A DNA stretch of 64,000 nt, from NCBI GenBank assembly GCA_001804815.1, contig MHBI01000058.1, positions 1-64,000 of the forward strand. Reading direction: 5' to 3'. This DNA is from Lentisphaerae bacterium GWF2_50_93. GTDB lineage: Bacteria; Verrucomicrobiota; Lentisphaeria; Victivallales; GWF2-50-93. The stretch's first letter is position 1; every line of letters begins with the position of its first letter. Under the pieces are notes generated by a model, which did not search any database, was not told the origin of the DNA, and saw only the letters and a program-made list of their open reading frames with translations. Positions 50,969 to 58,997 of the stretch are shown piece after piece. The position numbers were made by a program, and so were the translations under genes.

Positions 50969-52798
50969 ATGGATTCAACAGACTTCAAATCAGAGTTTTC
51001 GATACCATCTTTTCTTTTGTCGGTGACCGACAAGCGGAAACGTGTAGAGGATAACGGGGAAATTAAATTTTCCGCGGAATCGGAAAATGTGAGACTCTCC
51101 ATTTCCTATTCAAACGTCAATCCCGCCCCGTTCATAAGGGAGAAAGGAGACAAGTGCATAGTCCTGCTTGGGAGTCCGATCCTGGACGGCAGGATAGACC
51201 ACGAAAAAGCCATCAAGATTGTTTCCGAGGATATTGACCTGGCTGAAAAGCTTTCGAAGGATCTCAACGGCGAATTCCTGTTCATGATCTTCAACAGGAG
51301 TACAGGAGCGCTGAAGTTCATCAACGACAGGTTCACATCTTTTCCCCTTTACTATTATCATGACAGGGCCTCCGGTGAATTCTACGCCTCCCCCTATTTC
51401 ACATGCATGTGGAAGCTGAGAAAGGAGCTGTCCCTCAGGATCAACCAGGAGACACTGTGTGAATTCCTGTTCTTCCAGAGAATCCTATGGACAAAGACAT
51501 ATCTTGAAGATGTGTTCTTCCTTCCTGACGCATCGATCATGTGCCTCGAAGGGAGAAGCCTGTCCATCAGCCGCTACTGGCAGAGGAATTATCAGAAGAA
51601 TAATTCATCCTTGAATGAAAACGCCCACAGGCTTGCGGAACTTATCGAGAGATCCGTCAAGAATAAGACCAGCGACGGCAGGCGCTATGGCCATTTCCTG
51701 AGCGGAGGGATGGATTCCAGATCGGTGCTTGCCGCCTTCGAGAAGAATCTCCCTACCTGCTTCACGGCTACAATCTCTGAAAACCGCGAGCTCAGGATCG
51801 CCAGGCAGATCGCTCAAACAAAGGGTGCCAGACATGTCTTCCTGAAGCTTCACCCCGAACACTATTCCAAGATATTCGAACCCTCTGTCAAGGTCATCGG
51901 CGGAATGTACAACTATGACCACGGCCTCTTCCTGGGATACAGCGAGCCCGTCAGGCAGAACGCGGATGTCTGTTTCCATGGACACGGCTTCGACTACATG
52001 TTCCAGGGGATGTACATACCCGGGAAACCAATAATCATCAAGGGGCGGACTCTCTACTACCAGACTATCCTGGAGCTTCCGGACGACCTTGTGACTTATT
52101 TCAGGACAAACGTGTCATACAGGATCAAGGAGGCCGACGTGTGGAGCTTCATACGTCCTGAGAAAAGGGCGGGGTTGCTGTCATCCCAGATAGAAAGCAT
52201 AACCGAAGTTCTTTCCGAAGGCAGGAATCTGACAGACAACTCGAACGATCTGTGGGAATATCTTACTTTCCACCATCTTTCAAGGCATTACAGCTATCCA
52301 AACCATGCGACGATCGCGACGCTTACCGAGCAGAGGACAATTTCCTTCGACAACGACATATTCGACCTTTACCTATCGCTTCCGGTCGAACAACGTTTCT
52401 CCGGAAGGATAGAGAAGAAGTGCCTTGAAATACTGGATCCCCGACTCGCGAAAATATGGAGCGCCAACACAAACCTCCCTGTAACCGCATCACCACTCAG
52501 GCAGACCTGCTACCAGCTCACAAGTTTCCTGAAACACCGCATATTCCCGGAAAATGCAAAGCCTGAATGGACAGAAAGGACCTGGCCTTCAAGGGAACAT
52601 GCCCTGCGCAACCAGCCTGACCTCAAGAACGCCGTTCTCGAACTTTGCAAATCAGACGCCCTCGAACAGATTGAGTTCCTTGACATACAGAAGGTCCGCG
52701 AAGAGTTCCCCCGCTGGCTAGACGGCGAGGACATACCCGGAATCAGCGGCGACCTGGTACAGACCATGCTCTCACTGGGAACATTTTTAAAAAACTGA
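50969..52798 (+). CDS. Asparagine-synthase-like protein lacking the glutaminase cysteine
   Basis: A 609-residue protein with the same overall layout as its neighbour, beginning two bases after it, but the start is MDSTDFKSEF instead of MCG, so the N-terminal nucleophile is missing. NGEFLFMIFNRSTG and FINDRFTSFPLYYY keep the N-terminal fold. The synthase part has SGGMDSRSV (about 245-253). It can bind ATP but cannot release ammonia from glutamine by itself. It may use another amine, as in beta-lactam synthetase-like enzymes, or take ammonia from the adjacent paralogue. Confidence 0.85.
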   Translation: MDSTDFKSEFSIPSFLLSVTDKRKRVEDNGEIKFSAESENVRLSISYSNVNPAPFIREKGDKCIVLLGSPILDGRIDHEKAIKIVSEDIDLAEKLSKDLNGEFLFMIFNRSTGALKFINDRFTSFPLYYYHDRASGEFYASPYFTCMWKLRKELSLRINQETLCEFLFFQRILWTKTYLEDVFFLPDASIMCLEGRSLSISRYWQRNYQKNNSSLNENAHRLAELIERSVKNKTSDGRRYGHFLSGGMDSRSVLAAFEKNLPTCFTATISENRELRIARQIAQTKGARHVFLKLHPEHYSKIFEPSVKVIGGMYNYDHGLFLGYSEPVRQNADVCFHGHGFDYMFQGMYIPGKPIIIKGRTLYYQTILELPDDLVTYFRTNVSYRIKEADVWSFIRPEKRAGLLSSQIESITEVLSEGRNLTDNSNDLWEYLTFHHLSRHYSYPNHATIATLTEQRTISFDNDIFDLYLSLPVEQRFSGRIEKKCLEILDPRLAKIWSANTNLPVTASPLRQTCYQLTSFLKHRIFPENAKPEWTERTWPSREHALRNQPDLKNAVLELCKSDALEQIEFLDIQKVREEFPRWLDGEDIPGISGDLVQTMLSLGTFLKN

Positions 52799-52799
52799 T

Positions 52800-52833
52800 T
52801 TGACATGTTCGTACATGTATGTATATTATGTAC
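52800..52833 (+). promoter_or_regulatory. Promoter and operator of the first toxin-antitoxin pair
   Basis: TTGACA (52800-52805) and TATATT (52822-52827) with a 16-bp spacer form a good sigma-70 promoter. GTACAT (52811-52816) and ATGTAC (52828-52833) form an inverted pair across the -10 region, a probable binding site for the antitoxin. This is an internal promoter in the long operon. Confidence 0.65.
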
Positions 52834-52858
52834 GTACAATATAATATTGAGGTAATAA

Positions 52859-53086
52859 ATGCTTAAAGCTTCAAATCTCAGGGCTGATATTTTCCGTCTC
52901 CTCGACAAGGTAATTGAAACTGGACATCCTTTGGAAATCGAAAGAAAAGGACAAATCCTTCAAATCATCCCCAAGGAGTCCGCTTCCAAATTATCTAAAC
53001 TCGCAAAGCACGATTGCATATTATGCAATCCGGAAGAACTCATACATATGGATTGGGAAAAGGAATGGAAGCATGATATACCTTGA
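52859..53086 (+). CDS. Antitoxin, Phd/YefM-type
   Basis: A 75-residue protein. KASNLRADIFRLLDKVIETGHPLEIERKGQIL resembles the Phd/YefM N-terminal DNA-binding domain (in short: LRADIFRLLDKVIETG), and the acidic C-terminus HMDWEKEWKHDIP would bind the toxin. It is preceded by a promoter with an operator and overlaps the PIN-domain gene by 14 bases. It should repress its own pair and neutralise the toxin. Confidence 0.78.
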   Translation: MLKASNLRADIFRLLDKVIETGHPLEIERKGQILQIIPKESASKLSKLAKHDCILCNPEELIHMDWEKEWKHDIP

Positions 53087-53450
53087 CACACATGCCGTCG
53101 TCTGGCTCTATGCCGGTGAAACTGATAAATTTCCCGCGCGTATAAGGGAGATTTTTGAAAAGGAGGAAATAATGATTTCCCCTATTGTCCTGCTTGAAAT
53201 AAAATATCTCAACGAGATAAAAAAAATAAATGCCGAACCAACCTTAATGTTTGAGAACCTTTCTTCGTCAATGGGTCTTAAGTTGTGCCCTCTCCCCTTC
53301 CTCCGGATCATAACTGAGGCGATTCAGCAGAACTGGACCCGAGACCCATTTGACAGAATAATTACAGCAACTGCAATTGCTCAAAACGCACTCCTTCTAA
53401 CAAGAGACCAGTCAATTCTCGATAACTATACCAAAGCGATCTGGGAGTAG
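53073..53450 (+). CDS. vapC: PIN-domain toxin (VapC-like)
   Basis: About 125 residues from the ATG at 53073; the longer frame upstream is antitoxin sequence out of frame. YLDTHAVVWLY gives the first metal-binding Asp, VLLEIKYL a Glu, TRDPFDRIITATA an Asp, and LLTRDQ the last. PIN toxins cleave tRNA or rRNA. The pair lies between the third amidotransferase and the carbamoyltransferase and is not part of glycan synthesis. Confidence 0.85.
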   Translation: MIYLDTHAVVWLYAGETDKFPARIREIFEKEEIMISPIVLLEIKYLNEIKKINAEPTLMFENLSSSMGLKLCPLPFLRIITEAIQQNWTRDPFDRIITATAIAQNALLLTRDQSILDNYTKAIWE

Positions 53451-53477
53451 TCCCTCCATCTCATTTCATGAAATAAC

Positions 53478-55232
53478 ATGTATATTCTAGGAATAAACAC
53501 AGGTCTCAACTCGTCAGCCGTCCTAATGAAGGACAACAAGGTAGTATTCGCCATACAGGAGGAACGTCTTTCAAGGATCAACGTCCAGCCCGGCTTTCCG
53601 ATTCTTTCAATCCGGGAGGCTCTGAGGACCGTAGGTGTCGGCATTGAACAGATCGAAAAAATCTGCGTTTCCGGCATAAGCTCGGAAATACCCCACAGCC
53701 GCAGCGATGAGCTGGAAAAGTTCCATGAGATTTACGGGCAGATCAAAAACAAATGGTTTCACGGGGAACAGCCAACCGCTGCTGAAGACTTGCTCCACAA
53801 ATCAAAAGCTGCATGCGATAAGCAGGCAGGGAAAAACCTCGAGGAATATCTCAAGGAGAACAAACTCTGCGCCAAGCATGAGGTTTTTGATCATCATCTG
53901 TGCCATGCGGCCTCTGCCTACTATGGACTGGCAAAGGATAAAAGCCAGAGACACCTTATATTCTCAATGGACGCCGGCGGCAATGAAAAAACCAGCGCTG
54001 TATTCATTGGGCATGGAAACAGACTTGATGAGATCGCATCCTCCGACTCGTTCTCTCCCGCATCTCTTTATGCCCACATAACCTATATAATGGGATTCAT
54101 GCCTTACGAGCATGAATACAAGCTGATGGGGCTAGCACCTTATGCCCATATCAAGGATGCGAAGGTCGCAGAAAATGTCCTACAGCAGTTCATCGGCTTT
54201 GACGGGGAAAACCCCCTTGTCTTGAACAACACCTCCCAATATCCCGGTGTCAGGAACTCGGAAGGCCCCCATAAACAGGCTCTCCTGCATGACCTCTTCA
54301 AGTCCGTATTGAACATGCGCTTTGACAGTTTGTCCGGGGGGCTGCAGCTGCTCGCAGAGGATACCGCCATCAGATGGATACAGGCCGGCATTGAAAAGAC
54401 CGGCATCAAAAAGATCCTCCTTACCGGCGGATTCTTCATGAACGTGAAGGTGAACAAGCTGATATCGGAACTGCCTGATGTCGAATTTGTCAACGCCTTC
54501 CCCTCATGCGGCGATGAATCCAATGCCTTTGGCGCCGCTTTCCTCGGATACCAGAAGCTGCGGAAGAAGGATTCGCCCGAGATCGAGTTTGAAGGCTGCT
54601 GCATCGGCACCGAGGCCACATTCGACATCGAGGAGGCCAAGTCCAAATACAAGGACAAGGTCAACTTCGAAAAAGTTGAAAACATCAATGAGAAGATTGC
54701 CGGACTCCTGGTCGGCAGGAAGATCGTCGCAAGATGTTCCGGCAAGATGGAGTTCGGCGCAAGGGCGTTGGGGAACAGGTCCATACTTGCGTATCCCGAC
54801 GACATGAAGATTGTCAACAGGATAAACGCCGCCATAAAGAAACGCGATTTCTGGATGCCGTTCGCGCCTGCGGCGCTGGAGGAGAAGCTTGACATGATTG
54901 CCGAGGTGCCTCCGTCGCTCAGGGAATGCCATTCACCCTACATGATGTTCACGTTCAAGGTCAGACCTGGAATGCAGGACAGTATCATCGCAGGAATCCA
55001 TCAGGCCGACAAGACGGCCAGGATACAGACGGTAAATCCTGAGATCTATCCTGAATTCCACGACATCATATCAAGGTTTTATGCTAAGACAGGCATACCC
55101 GCCATTCTCAACACATCGTTCAACCTGCATGGACATCCCATCGTCCTCGGATCCTGCGACGCCATAGATGTATTTCTCAACTCGGAACTGGATGTGCTGG
55201 CGGTCGGGGACTATCTAATAACGAGGAAATAA
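53478..55232 (+). CDS. Carbamoyltransferase (NodU/CmcH family)
   Basis: A 584-residue enzyme that transfers a carbamoyl group from carbamoyl phosphate through carbamoyl-AMP to a sugar hydroxyl. ILGINTGLNSSAVLM and FDHHLCHAASAYY belong to the ASKHA-type N-domain with metal-binding histidines; GGNEKTSAVF and LTGGFFMNVKVN follow. The C-terminal YrdC-like domain ends with ILNTSFNLHGHPIV. It probably carbamoylates a sugar of this glycan. A degenerate copy of its 3' end lies at 56096-56232. Confidence 0.92.
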   Translation: MYILGINTGLNSSAVLMKDNKVVFAIQEERLSRINVQPGFPILSIREALRTVGVGIEQIEKICVSGISSEIPHSRSDELEKFHEIYGQIKNKWFHGEQPTAAEDLLHKSKAACDKQAGKNLEEYLKENKLCAKHEVFDHHLCHAASAYYGLAKDKSQRHLIFSMDAGGNEKTSAVFIGHGNRLDEIASSDSFSPASLYAHITYIMGFMPYEHEYKLMGLAPYAHIKDAKVAENVLQQFIGFDGENPLVLNNTSQYPGVRNSEGPHKQALLHDLFKSVLNMRFDSLSGGLQLLAEDTAIRWIQAGIEKTGIKKILLTGGFFMNVKVNKLISELPDVEFVNAFPSCGDESNAFGAAFLGYQKLRKKDSPEIEFEGCCIGTEATFDIEEAKSKYKDKVNFEKVENINEKIAGLLVGRKIVARCSGKMEFGARALGNRSILAYPDDMKIVNRINAAIKKRDFWMPFAPAALEEKLDMIAEVPPSLRECHSPYMMFTFKVRPGMQDSIIAGIHQADKTARIQTVNPEIYPEFHDIISRFYAKTGIPAILNTSFNLHGHPIVLGSCDAIDVFLNSELDVLAVGDYLITRK

Positions 55233-55309
55233 TCAGATTGTTCGGAATCAGCAAGGAAGCATTAATAAACTGTTAATTTCTATTAAAAAACAGGAGAGGT
55301 AATTACAAA

Positions 55310-56095
55310 ATGAAAAAGAATTGGAAGATCTGGGATCAGGAAACCAAATATGGAGATACATTTTTTGAGCGGGCCACTGGAAAGCTGCCGGAAATGGAAA
55401 GCAGCAAGGCTATTGCAAAGCGCATTAAGAAATATGTGAAGAAGAATGATTCCATCCTCGACATAGGATGCGGAGGAGGACATTACCTTGTCTCGATTGA
55501 CAAAGCGCTTGAAGTTAATTTCAGCTATACAGGCGTTGATGCAACCCCCTATTATATAGAGAAGGCTAAAGAGGCCTTCTGCAGCGATAATTCACCCAGA
55601 AACCCATATAGGACTTCAACTGAATTCATTGTCGGCGATATCTTCAACATACCTCTGAAGGACAATCATTCGGATGTAGTTGCGTGCAGCAATGTGCTCC
55701 TGCATCTGCCTTCCGTTGAAAAACCTATAAGGGAATTGATCCGGGTCTCAAAAAAGTATGTGATAATCCGCGCCTTGATAGGAAATACCGCTTTCAGGAT
55801 CAAGCATATCAAGGAGCCAGAGAAATATAACGAGGACGGAGAACCGGAGAATTTTTATTTCTTCAACATCTATTCGGAAAAGTACATAGCGGAGCTGCTT
55901 GGAAGAATTCAAGGCGTCAAGTCCTTTTCCCTGGAAAAGGATCGGGATTTCAACCCGGACAATATTGGCGCAAAGGAATATAGGGAATCCAAAAAGGAAA
56001 TACCTTTCAACGTCACGACGATCGTCAACGGCATGCAGATAAACAACTACATTATCCAGCCATGGCAGTTTTTAGTAATTGAAAAGAAAGCGTAG
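55310..56095 (+). CDS. Class I SAM-dependent methyltransferase
   Basis: A 261-residue methyltransferase. SILDIGCGGGHYLVSID near residues 55-71 is the SAM loop, YTGVDATPYYIEKAK the acidic strand, and VVACSNVLLHLPSVEKPI the post-motif. AGGAG lies about 14 bases before the ATG. It lies between the carbamoyltransferase and a remnant of a second carbamoyltransferase end. O-methylation of a sugar is likely; the position is unknown. Confidence 0.85.
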   Translation: MKKNWKIWDQETKYGDTFFERATGKLPEMESSKAIAKRIKKYVKKNDSILDIGCGGGHYLVSIDKALEVNFSYTGVDATPYYIEKAKEAFCSDNSPRNPYRTSTEFIVGDIFNIPLKDNHSDVVACSNVLLHLPSVEKPIRELIRVSKKYVIIRALIGNTAFRIKHIKEPEKYNEDGEPENFYFFNIYSEKYIAELLGRIQGVKSFSLEKDRDFNPDNIGAKEYRESKKEIPFNVTTIVNGMQINNYIIQPWQFLVIEKKA

Positions 56096-56232
56096 GCTGC
56101 TAGGCATAACCTTGGTTCACAACTCATCGCTCAGCCTCCACGTCCTCGGCTCCTGCGACGCCATAATTGTCCATTCCAATTCGGAATAGGACGTGTTGGC
56201 CGGCTGTGATTATCCGTTACCAGGAAATGACA
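56096..56232 (+). pseudogene. Remnant of a carbamoyltransferase 3' end
   Basis: This stretch aligns with the last 150 bases of the carbamoyltransferase gene (55083-55232): both contain CTCGG-TCCTGCGACGCCATA, then a TCGGAA, a GTG-TGG and a GGAAAT(A/G)A ending, with many changes and in-frame stops in the remnant. It is a decayed duplicate left after the methyltransferase gene, evidence for a former tandem duplication or recombination here. Confidence 0.7.
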
Positions 56233-56249
56233 AGTTCAATCTGCTCAAC

Positions 56250-56813
56250 ATGAAGATTTCCACAAAATCTATTCTGATACTTATATCAGGTTTTGCATTT
56301 GCTTTGCTTGTCGGTGCAGTAGTTTTTATTTTACTTTTCTTTATTCATGCAAAAAATTATGGTATAATGCTCGCTCCGGAAGTCTATACGGATAAGAAGG
56401 CAAGGGAGTCCTTCAGAGACGGAAACAGGGGCCTGCCAGATCTTCCGCCCACAGCAAACAAGCTCTTGTTCATTCAAGGCGGAGGATGCGACCCTATATA
56501 TTACATGGCCTTTTCAGCAGCGAAGGAAGATTGCAACAAATACATTAGTGATTTCTCCAGGGAGCACGGCTCCCTGACAAGGAAGGATTTTTTCTGCTCT
56601 TTAAAAAAGGATTCAAATTTCCCGTCTGTATCATATTCTCTCAAATGGGACGGTTTCACTCCACATCTTTATGGCAAGTACGATGAACAATGGCCAAGGG
56701 ACTATTGGAAGATAAACGATGTCAAAGAAGGTTCTTATTTTGAAGACCAGTTTCTTTTTCTCCTTTATGATACTGAAAATCTAAGGATATATATAATAAC
56801 TTATACTATATAA
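56250..56813 (+). CDS. Hypothetical membrane-anchored protein (187 aa)
   Basis: From the ATG at 56250 (MKISTKSILIL); an upstream in-frame start lies in the carbamoyltransferase remnant and is rejected. One membrane helix covers about residues 7-33; the remaining 150 residues are outside or periplasmic. LFIQGGGCDPIYYMAFS is the most distinctive segment, and two cysteines follow in close order. I do not recognise a family. The gene is more AT-rich than its neighbours, as is the toxin-antitoxin pair after it, which suggests transfer. Confidence 0.6.
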   Translation: MKISTKSILILISGFAFALLVGAVVFILLFFIHAKNYGIMLAPEVYTDKKARESFRDGNRGLPDLPPTANKLLFIQGGGCDPIYYMAFSAAKEDCNKYISDFSREHGSLTRKDFFCSLKKDSNFPSVSYSLKWDGFTPHLYGKYDEQWPRDYWKINDVKEGSYFEDQFLFLLYDTENLRIYIITYTI

Positions 56814-56818
56814 GCTAC

Positions 56819-56847
56819 TTGACTTAGTCCACGACTTAGTCTATATT
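56819..56847 (+). promoter_or_regulatory. Promoter and tandem operator of the second toxin-antitoxin pair
   Basis: TTGACT (56819-56824) and TATATT (56842-56847) are 17 bp apart. The spacer region carries GACTTAGTC twice (56821-56829 and 56833-56841), each nearly palindromic, as expected of antitoxin binding sites. Confidence 0.65.
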
Positions 56848-56868
56848 TACACGCAATAGGAAATGAAT

Positions 56869-57099
56869 ATGATATCAGTAAATATACATCATGCAAAAAC
56901 ACATCTTTCTAGTCTGCTTGCGAGAGTCGCAGCGGGCGAAGAAATAATCATTGCAAAATCCGGAAAGCCATTGGCGAAGCTAACGCATTTGGATTCCTCT
57001 CCCAAGAAAAGGATTCCAGGCTTGGATCGCGGCATGTTCAAAGTATCCGATGACTTCGATGAAGAAGATGAAAATATTAACAAGATGTTCTACGGATGA
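56869..57099 (+). CDS. Antitoxin, Phd/YefM family
   Basis: About 76 residues from the ATG at 56869, chosen because AGGA has a normal seven-base distance to it; an ATG two codons earlier is too close. ISVNIHHAKTHLSSLLARVAAGE and IIIAKSGKPLAKL are the classic Phd/YefM fold (in part: NIHHAKTHLSSLLARV). The acidic C-terminus DDFDEEDENINKMF binds the toxin. It overlaps the PIN gene by four bases. Confidence 0.88.
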   Translation: MISVNIHHAKTHLSSLLARVAAGEEIIIAKSGKPLAKLTHLDSSPKKRIPGLDRGMFKVSDDFDEEDENINKMFYG

Positions 57100-57488
57100 A
57101 GGCACTTCTTGATACTCATTGCTGGCTATGGTGGCTCACAGAACCTGAAAAGCTCTCGGATAAGGTGATCGGTATCATTGAATCTCCGGACAATGAAATC
57201 TTCATTTCGTCCGCAAGTTCATGGGAAATCGCCATCAAATATGCCAGCGGGAAACTTCCTCTACCTGAAAAACCGGAATACTATATAATGTCCAGACTTC
57301 AACGTGATGGCTTCATGTCTTTGAAAATAGAACACATCCATGCCCTGAAAGCAGGAGCCCTGCCCCTTCACCACAACGACCCCTTTGACAGGATGTTGAT
57401 AGCACAAGCACAGGTCGAAAAGATTCCGATAATAACTTCTGACAAAAAATTCTCCATGTATGACGTCGAACTAATCCAGGCACGCTGA
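57096..57488 (+). CDS. vapC: PIN-domain toxin (VapC-like)
   Basis: A 130-residue PIN protein: LLDTHCWLWWL with the first Asp, SSWEIAIKYASGKLPLP with Glu, HHNDPFDRMLIAQA with Asp, and ITSDKKF with the last acidic residue. It is of the Phd-linked PIN group with the W-E-I-A-I-K signature and differs clearly from the toxin at 53073. RNase activity is expected. Confidence 0.92.
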   Translation: MKALLDTHCWLWWLTEPEKLSDKVIGIIESPDNEIFISSASSWEIAIKYASGKLPLPEKPEYYIMSRLQRDGFMSLKIEHIHALKAGALPLHHNDPFDRMLIAQAQVEKIPIITSDKKFSMYDVELIQAR

Positions 57489-57497
57489 AAAATTAAT

Positions 57498-58997
57498 ATG
57501 CGATACGCGATAATCTCAGATCTCCACGCCAACAAACCTGCATTGAAATCCGTCCTTGCAGACATCGCAAGCCACCAGATTGATCAGATCTTATGCCTCG
57601 GGGATGTTGTCGGCTACGGACCCAATCCGGCGGAAGTGCTGGAGCTTGCGTATTCCAAGATCCATTATTTCATACTTGGAAACCATGACGCCGTCATCGG
57701 CGGAAAGCTGTCGCCGGACAATTTCAACGACAATGCCAAACGCCTGATAGACTGGACGAACAGGAATCTTGACGGCAAGGCTGCCAAGTTCTTCAACACC
57801 CTGCCACTCGATGCAAAGGGTGATAATTTCCGATGCGCCCATGCGGAGTTCGCAAATCCCGGGAGGTTCGGCTACATCTTTGATCCTGCTGACGCCGAAG
57901 AATCCTTCAAGACATGTCCGGAACAGCTCTTTTTCGTCGGACACAGCCATGTGCCAGGGATTTTCGTGATGGGTGAAAGCCGGGTGGCCCACTGGCTTGA
58001 CCCTATGGATTTCGGAATTGAGGATGAAAAAAGATATATTGTAAATGTCGGTTCGGTCGGACAGCCGCGCGATGACGGCATCCGGGCCTGTTATTGCATT
58101 TATGATACGGAACAAAAGGACGTGCTGTTCAAAAAAGTCGCCTTCGACATCGAAGAGTATATTGGCGAACAGAAAAAGAACAGGATACCTGAGGCGCCTA
58201 CATATTTCATAGACATCTACCACAAGCAGGCGCCGCGCCCGATCAGGGATATAGTTGACTTCCACAGGGTAAGCGCAGAGAAATCCGTAAAAACTGAAAT
58301 TGAGACTGTCGATCTCCATAAGACTGTTGCCAAGCTCAGAAAGACAAAAAGGGTCCTCCTGTCACTGCTGCTGATCTGCGCCGCAGTCCTCTTCATTCTC
58401 TTATTCGGCTATTCCTATCAGAAATCAGCCGCTGAGAAGGCGAGAAGTGAGATAAAAAAGCTCCAGAAAACGTCATACGGGAGCCTAGTTTTCTCCAGGG
58501 AGAAGATTCCTGCAAGAAGCGAACTGCCTATGGAATTCCCGAATCAATCCGGTCCAGTGTCAGAAGCCAGCCCCATCTTGGACTGGCTGATAACCAGCAG
58601 CGATCCATCCGCGCAGAAAATCTCCGTTGAAAAGCTGGATAACCAGAATTTCCTGCGCATAAGTTCCGGAAGCGCCGGCGAGATATCTGTAAGTTCCAAA
58701 TCGGTTCCGGTGGAGAAAGGCATGAAGTTCAATGCGTCATGCCTGGTAATGGGCGAGAATTTCACCTCAGGAAACCTGGAGATTTTAATGGAGCAGCAAC
58801 TGCCTGACGGAACAAGGAAAACTGTATATCTAGCCCCAATCGAAAGAGTCAAGAATATCAGCAAATGGAAGAAGACCACCATTCCATCGTCCAGTCCAAA
58901 ATTAATTCAGGAATCAGGCAGCCTTTTCATAACGGTCCGGGGACAGTTCAAGGGAGACGTGATGCTCCGCAAATTCTGTTTTAAGAGGTTTGAATAA
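57498..58997 (+). CDS. Membrane-anchored metallophosphoesterase with C-terminal extracytoplasmic domain
   Basis: A 499-residue fusion. The first 225 residues are a calcineurin-like phosphoesterase: SDLHAN (8-13), GDVVGYGP (35-42), GNHD (61-64), the histidine in AHAEF (114-118) and GHSHVPG (148-154). A single membrane helix at about 285-304 follows an RKTKR stop, so the enzyme should face the cytoplasm. Residues 330-499 look like a beta-rich, carbohydrate-binding-type domain outside. Stand-alone phosphoesterases of this type act on small phosphodiesters; one tethered to an outside domain in a glycan locus is unusual. Confidence 0.82.
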   Translation: MRYAIISDLHANKPALKSVLADIASHQIDQILCLGDVVGYGPNPAEVLELAYSKIHYFILGNHDAVIGGKLSPDNFNDNAKRLIDWTNRNLDGKAAKFFNTLPLDAKGDNFRCAHAEFANPGRFGYIFDPADAEESFKTCPEQLFFVGHSHVPGIFVMGESRVAHWLDPMDFGIEDEKRYIVNVGSVGQPRDDGIRACYCIYDTEQKDVLFKKVAFDIEEYIGEQKKNRIPEAPTYFIDIYHKQAPRPIRDIVDFHRVSAEKSVKTEIETVDLHKTVAKLRKTKRVLLSLLLICAAVLFILLFGYSYQKSAAEKARSEIKKLQKTSYGSLVFSREKIPARSELPMEFPNQSGPVSEASPILDWLITSSDPSAQKISVEKLDNQNFLRISSGSAGEISVSSKSVPVEKGMKFNASCLVMGENFTSGNLEILMEQQLPDGTRKTVYLAPIERVKNISKWKKTTIPSSSPKLIQESGSLFITVRGQFKGDVMLRKFCFKRFE

